Part shown: positions 6,440-6,807 of the stretch, piece after piece
Layout: each line of letters opens with the position of its first letter
Numbering within the stretch: position 1 is the first letter of the stretch
Origin: Firmicutes bacterium UBA3910
Lineage (GTDB): Bacteria > Bacillota > Limnochordia > Darwinibacteriales > Darwinibacteriaceae
DNA length: 6,807 bases
Reading direction: 5' to 3'
NCBI GenBank assembly: GCA_002391465.1
Contig: DGFC01000019.1
Location: 1 to 6,807 of the forward strand
The notes under the pieces: model-generated
Databases searched by the model: none
What the model was told of the DNA's origin: nothing
Seen by the model: only the letters and a program-made list of their open reading frames with translations
Position numbers and translations under genes: made by a program

Positions 6440-6469
6440 AGTCGTGGGATAGCCCGCTATGCCACGACT
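6440..6469. promoter_or_regulatory. Operator-like palindrome O1 in the frlR leader
   Basis: AGTCGTGGGATAGC (6440-6453) and GCTATGCCACGACT (6456-6469) are 14-bp inverted arms with one mismatched pair and a 2-base centre. Its core at 6445-6464 matches the palindrome before frlD. It begins about 4 bases downstream of the transcription start predicted from the promoter at 6480-6508, the classic position for a repressor that blocks initiation or early elongation, so autoregulation by FrlR is likely. In RNA it could also fold as a 5'-terminal hairpin. Both the palindrome and the shared core are directly visible; binding by FrlR is inferred. Confidence 0.7.
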
Positions 6470-6479
6470 GTTTTTCTTT

Positions 6480-6508
6480 ATTTTAACCACTCCTTACTTC
6501 TTTGTCAA
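6480..6508 (-). promoter_or_regulatory. Sigma-70/sigma-A-type promoter of the operon
   Basis: On the minus strand, TTGACA (6503-6508) is a perfect -35 box and TAAAAT (6480-6485) differs from TATAAT at one position; the spacer is exactly 17 bp. Transcription should start near 6473-6474, just ahead of palindrome O1. It is the only strong promoter I see in the window, so it probably drives frlR and all five downstream genes. Confidence 0.75.
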
Positions 6509-6571
6509 CCACCTTTTTGTTTGTTAAAGCGCATGTGAGATATCATCAATTGAGAAAACGGCAATCATAGC

Positions 6572-6591
6572 AGCGACCGAACTTGGTCACT
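6572..6591. repeat. Dyad upstream of the frl promoter
   Basis: AGCGACC (6572-6578) and GGTCACT (6585-6591) form a 7-bp stem with one G-U pair around a 6-base loop, about 65 bases upstream of the -35 box. No T-run follows on either strand. It could be a binding site for another regulator or a hairpin downstream of the dehydrogenase gene. Low confidence in any role. Confidence 0.3.
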
Positions 6592-6597
6592 TACGCC

Positions 6598-6621
6598 AAA
6601 ACAGAGATGGCAGGGTCCATC
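6598..6621 (-). terminator. Weak terminator candidate after the SDR gene
   Basis: Read on the minus strand, GATGG and CCATC (6617-6621 and 6606-6610) form a 5-bp stem with a 6-base loop, followed by TCTGTTTT. It starts about 10 bases past the dehydrogenase stop. The stem is short and the T-run interrupted, so termination would be inefficient; it is offered only because position and polarity fit. Confidence 0.3.
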
Positions 6622-6630
6622 GACCTCTTT

Positions 6631-6807
6631 TTAGGTGCCTGTGTTCTCTGGGTTGTAGCTCCACCCCTGGTCTCCATGGTAGATTATGAGCTTGGTCATG
6701 CCGCCGTCCACAATCAGGGTCTGGCCGTTGATGAAGCTGTTTTCTTCTGAGCACAGGAACATAACCGCCCGGACAATGTCCAGGGGAGGGCCAATGCGCT
6801 TCACAGG
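6631..6807 (-). CDS. Short-chain dehydrogenase/reductase, C-terminal part
   Basis: The last 58 codons of a gene that enters from the right edge and stops at TAA (6631-6633). The visible part is the classical SDR C-terminal pattern: [20 protein letters not shown] (residues 1-20 of the visible part), then [15 protein letters not shown] (22-36). These correspond to the family's R-x-G-x-P-x-D-I, FL-x-S and I-x-GQ-x-L-x-VDGG stretches. A tail of about 20 residues follows the DGG ([16 protein letters not shown]). The NAD(P)-binding Rossmann motif and the catalytic Ser-Tyr-Lys are outside the window, so the substrate cannot be given. It is codirectional with the frl operon but separated by about 120 bp from its promoter and by a weak terminator candidate, so it may be a separate unit. 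Confidence 0.85.
   Translation of the reverse strand, partial: PVKRIGPPLDIVRAVMFLCSEENSFINGQTLIVDGGMTKLIIYHGDQGWSYNPENTGT

Noticed and set aside
6440..6485. Palindrome followed by GTTTTTCTTTATTTT on the plus strand, resembling an intrinsic terminator
   Set aside because: No plus-strand gene lies to its left to be terminated, the loop would be only 2 bases, the T-rich part is the complement of the promoter -10 and initially transcribed region, and the same core recurs before frlD without a T-run. An operator explains it better.
1..6807. CRISPR array, tRNA, rRNA or riboswitch
   Set aside because: No regularly spaced direct repeats, no cloverleaf-like or rRNA-like sequence and no recognisable riboswitch core were seen; the only long non-coding stretches are accounted for above.

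Overview
The window carries six intact genes, all on the minus strand. They form what looks like one complete operon for taking up and breaking down glycated amino acids (Amadori products, the fructoselysine/fructosamine family). In transcription order, right to left, they are: a GntR/HutC-type repressor (frlR-like), a PfkB-family fructoselamine kinase (frlD-like), an ABC solute-binding protein (frlO-like), two ABC permeases (frlN-like and frlM-like) and a double-SIS-domain deglycase (frlB-like). The kinase and deglycase assignments are the strongest, because they show family-specific stretches recalled from the enterobacterial proteins. The logic is import of a fructose-amino acid, phosphorylation at C6, then hydrolysis to glucose 6-phosphate and free amino acid. 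The exact amino acid moiety cannot be read from the sequence. No ABC ATPase gene is present, so a shared ATPase elsewhere (MsmX/MsmK type) is presumed.

Right end (6631-6807): the last 58 codons of a short-chain dehydrogenase/reductase running off the window. Between it and frlR (about 206 bp) lie a weak hairpin, a second dyad and a near-consensus sigma-70/sigma-A promoter (TTGACA, 17 bp, TAAAAT). Just downstream of the predicted transcription start is a long palindrome. A shorter copy of the same 20-bp core lies between frlR and frlD. The pair is the best candidate for the FrlR operator and is the most informative non-coding signal here.

Middle (542-6424): the six genes are closely spaced (about 20-100 bp). 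Shine-Dalgarno positions argue for starts slightly inside the longest reading frames for frlR, frlD, frlM and frlB. In frlN the same reasoning points to a non-canonical AUU start. A perfect 11-bp-stem hairpin separates frlO from frlN, as expected for raising binding-protein expression over permease expression.

Left end (1-541): no intact gene. It holds an 89-codon remnant of the C-terminal part of an IS21-type transposase (IstA), a 10-bp perfect inverted repeat just beyond it, and unassigned sequence. This looks like old insertion-sequence debris at the operon's 3' edge.

Organism: strong purine-rich ribosome binding sites, many GTG starts, base composition near half G+C by eye and a Bacillus-like transporter set suggest a Bacillota-like or deep-branching anaerobe. 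The binding protein has an ordinary signal peptide without a lipobox cysteine, which is unusual for a monoderm Gram-positive, so a diderm Bacillota, Thermotogota or similar lineage is possible. This taxonomic guess is weak.
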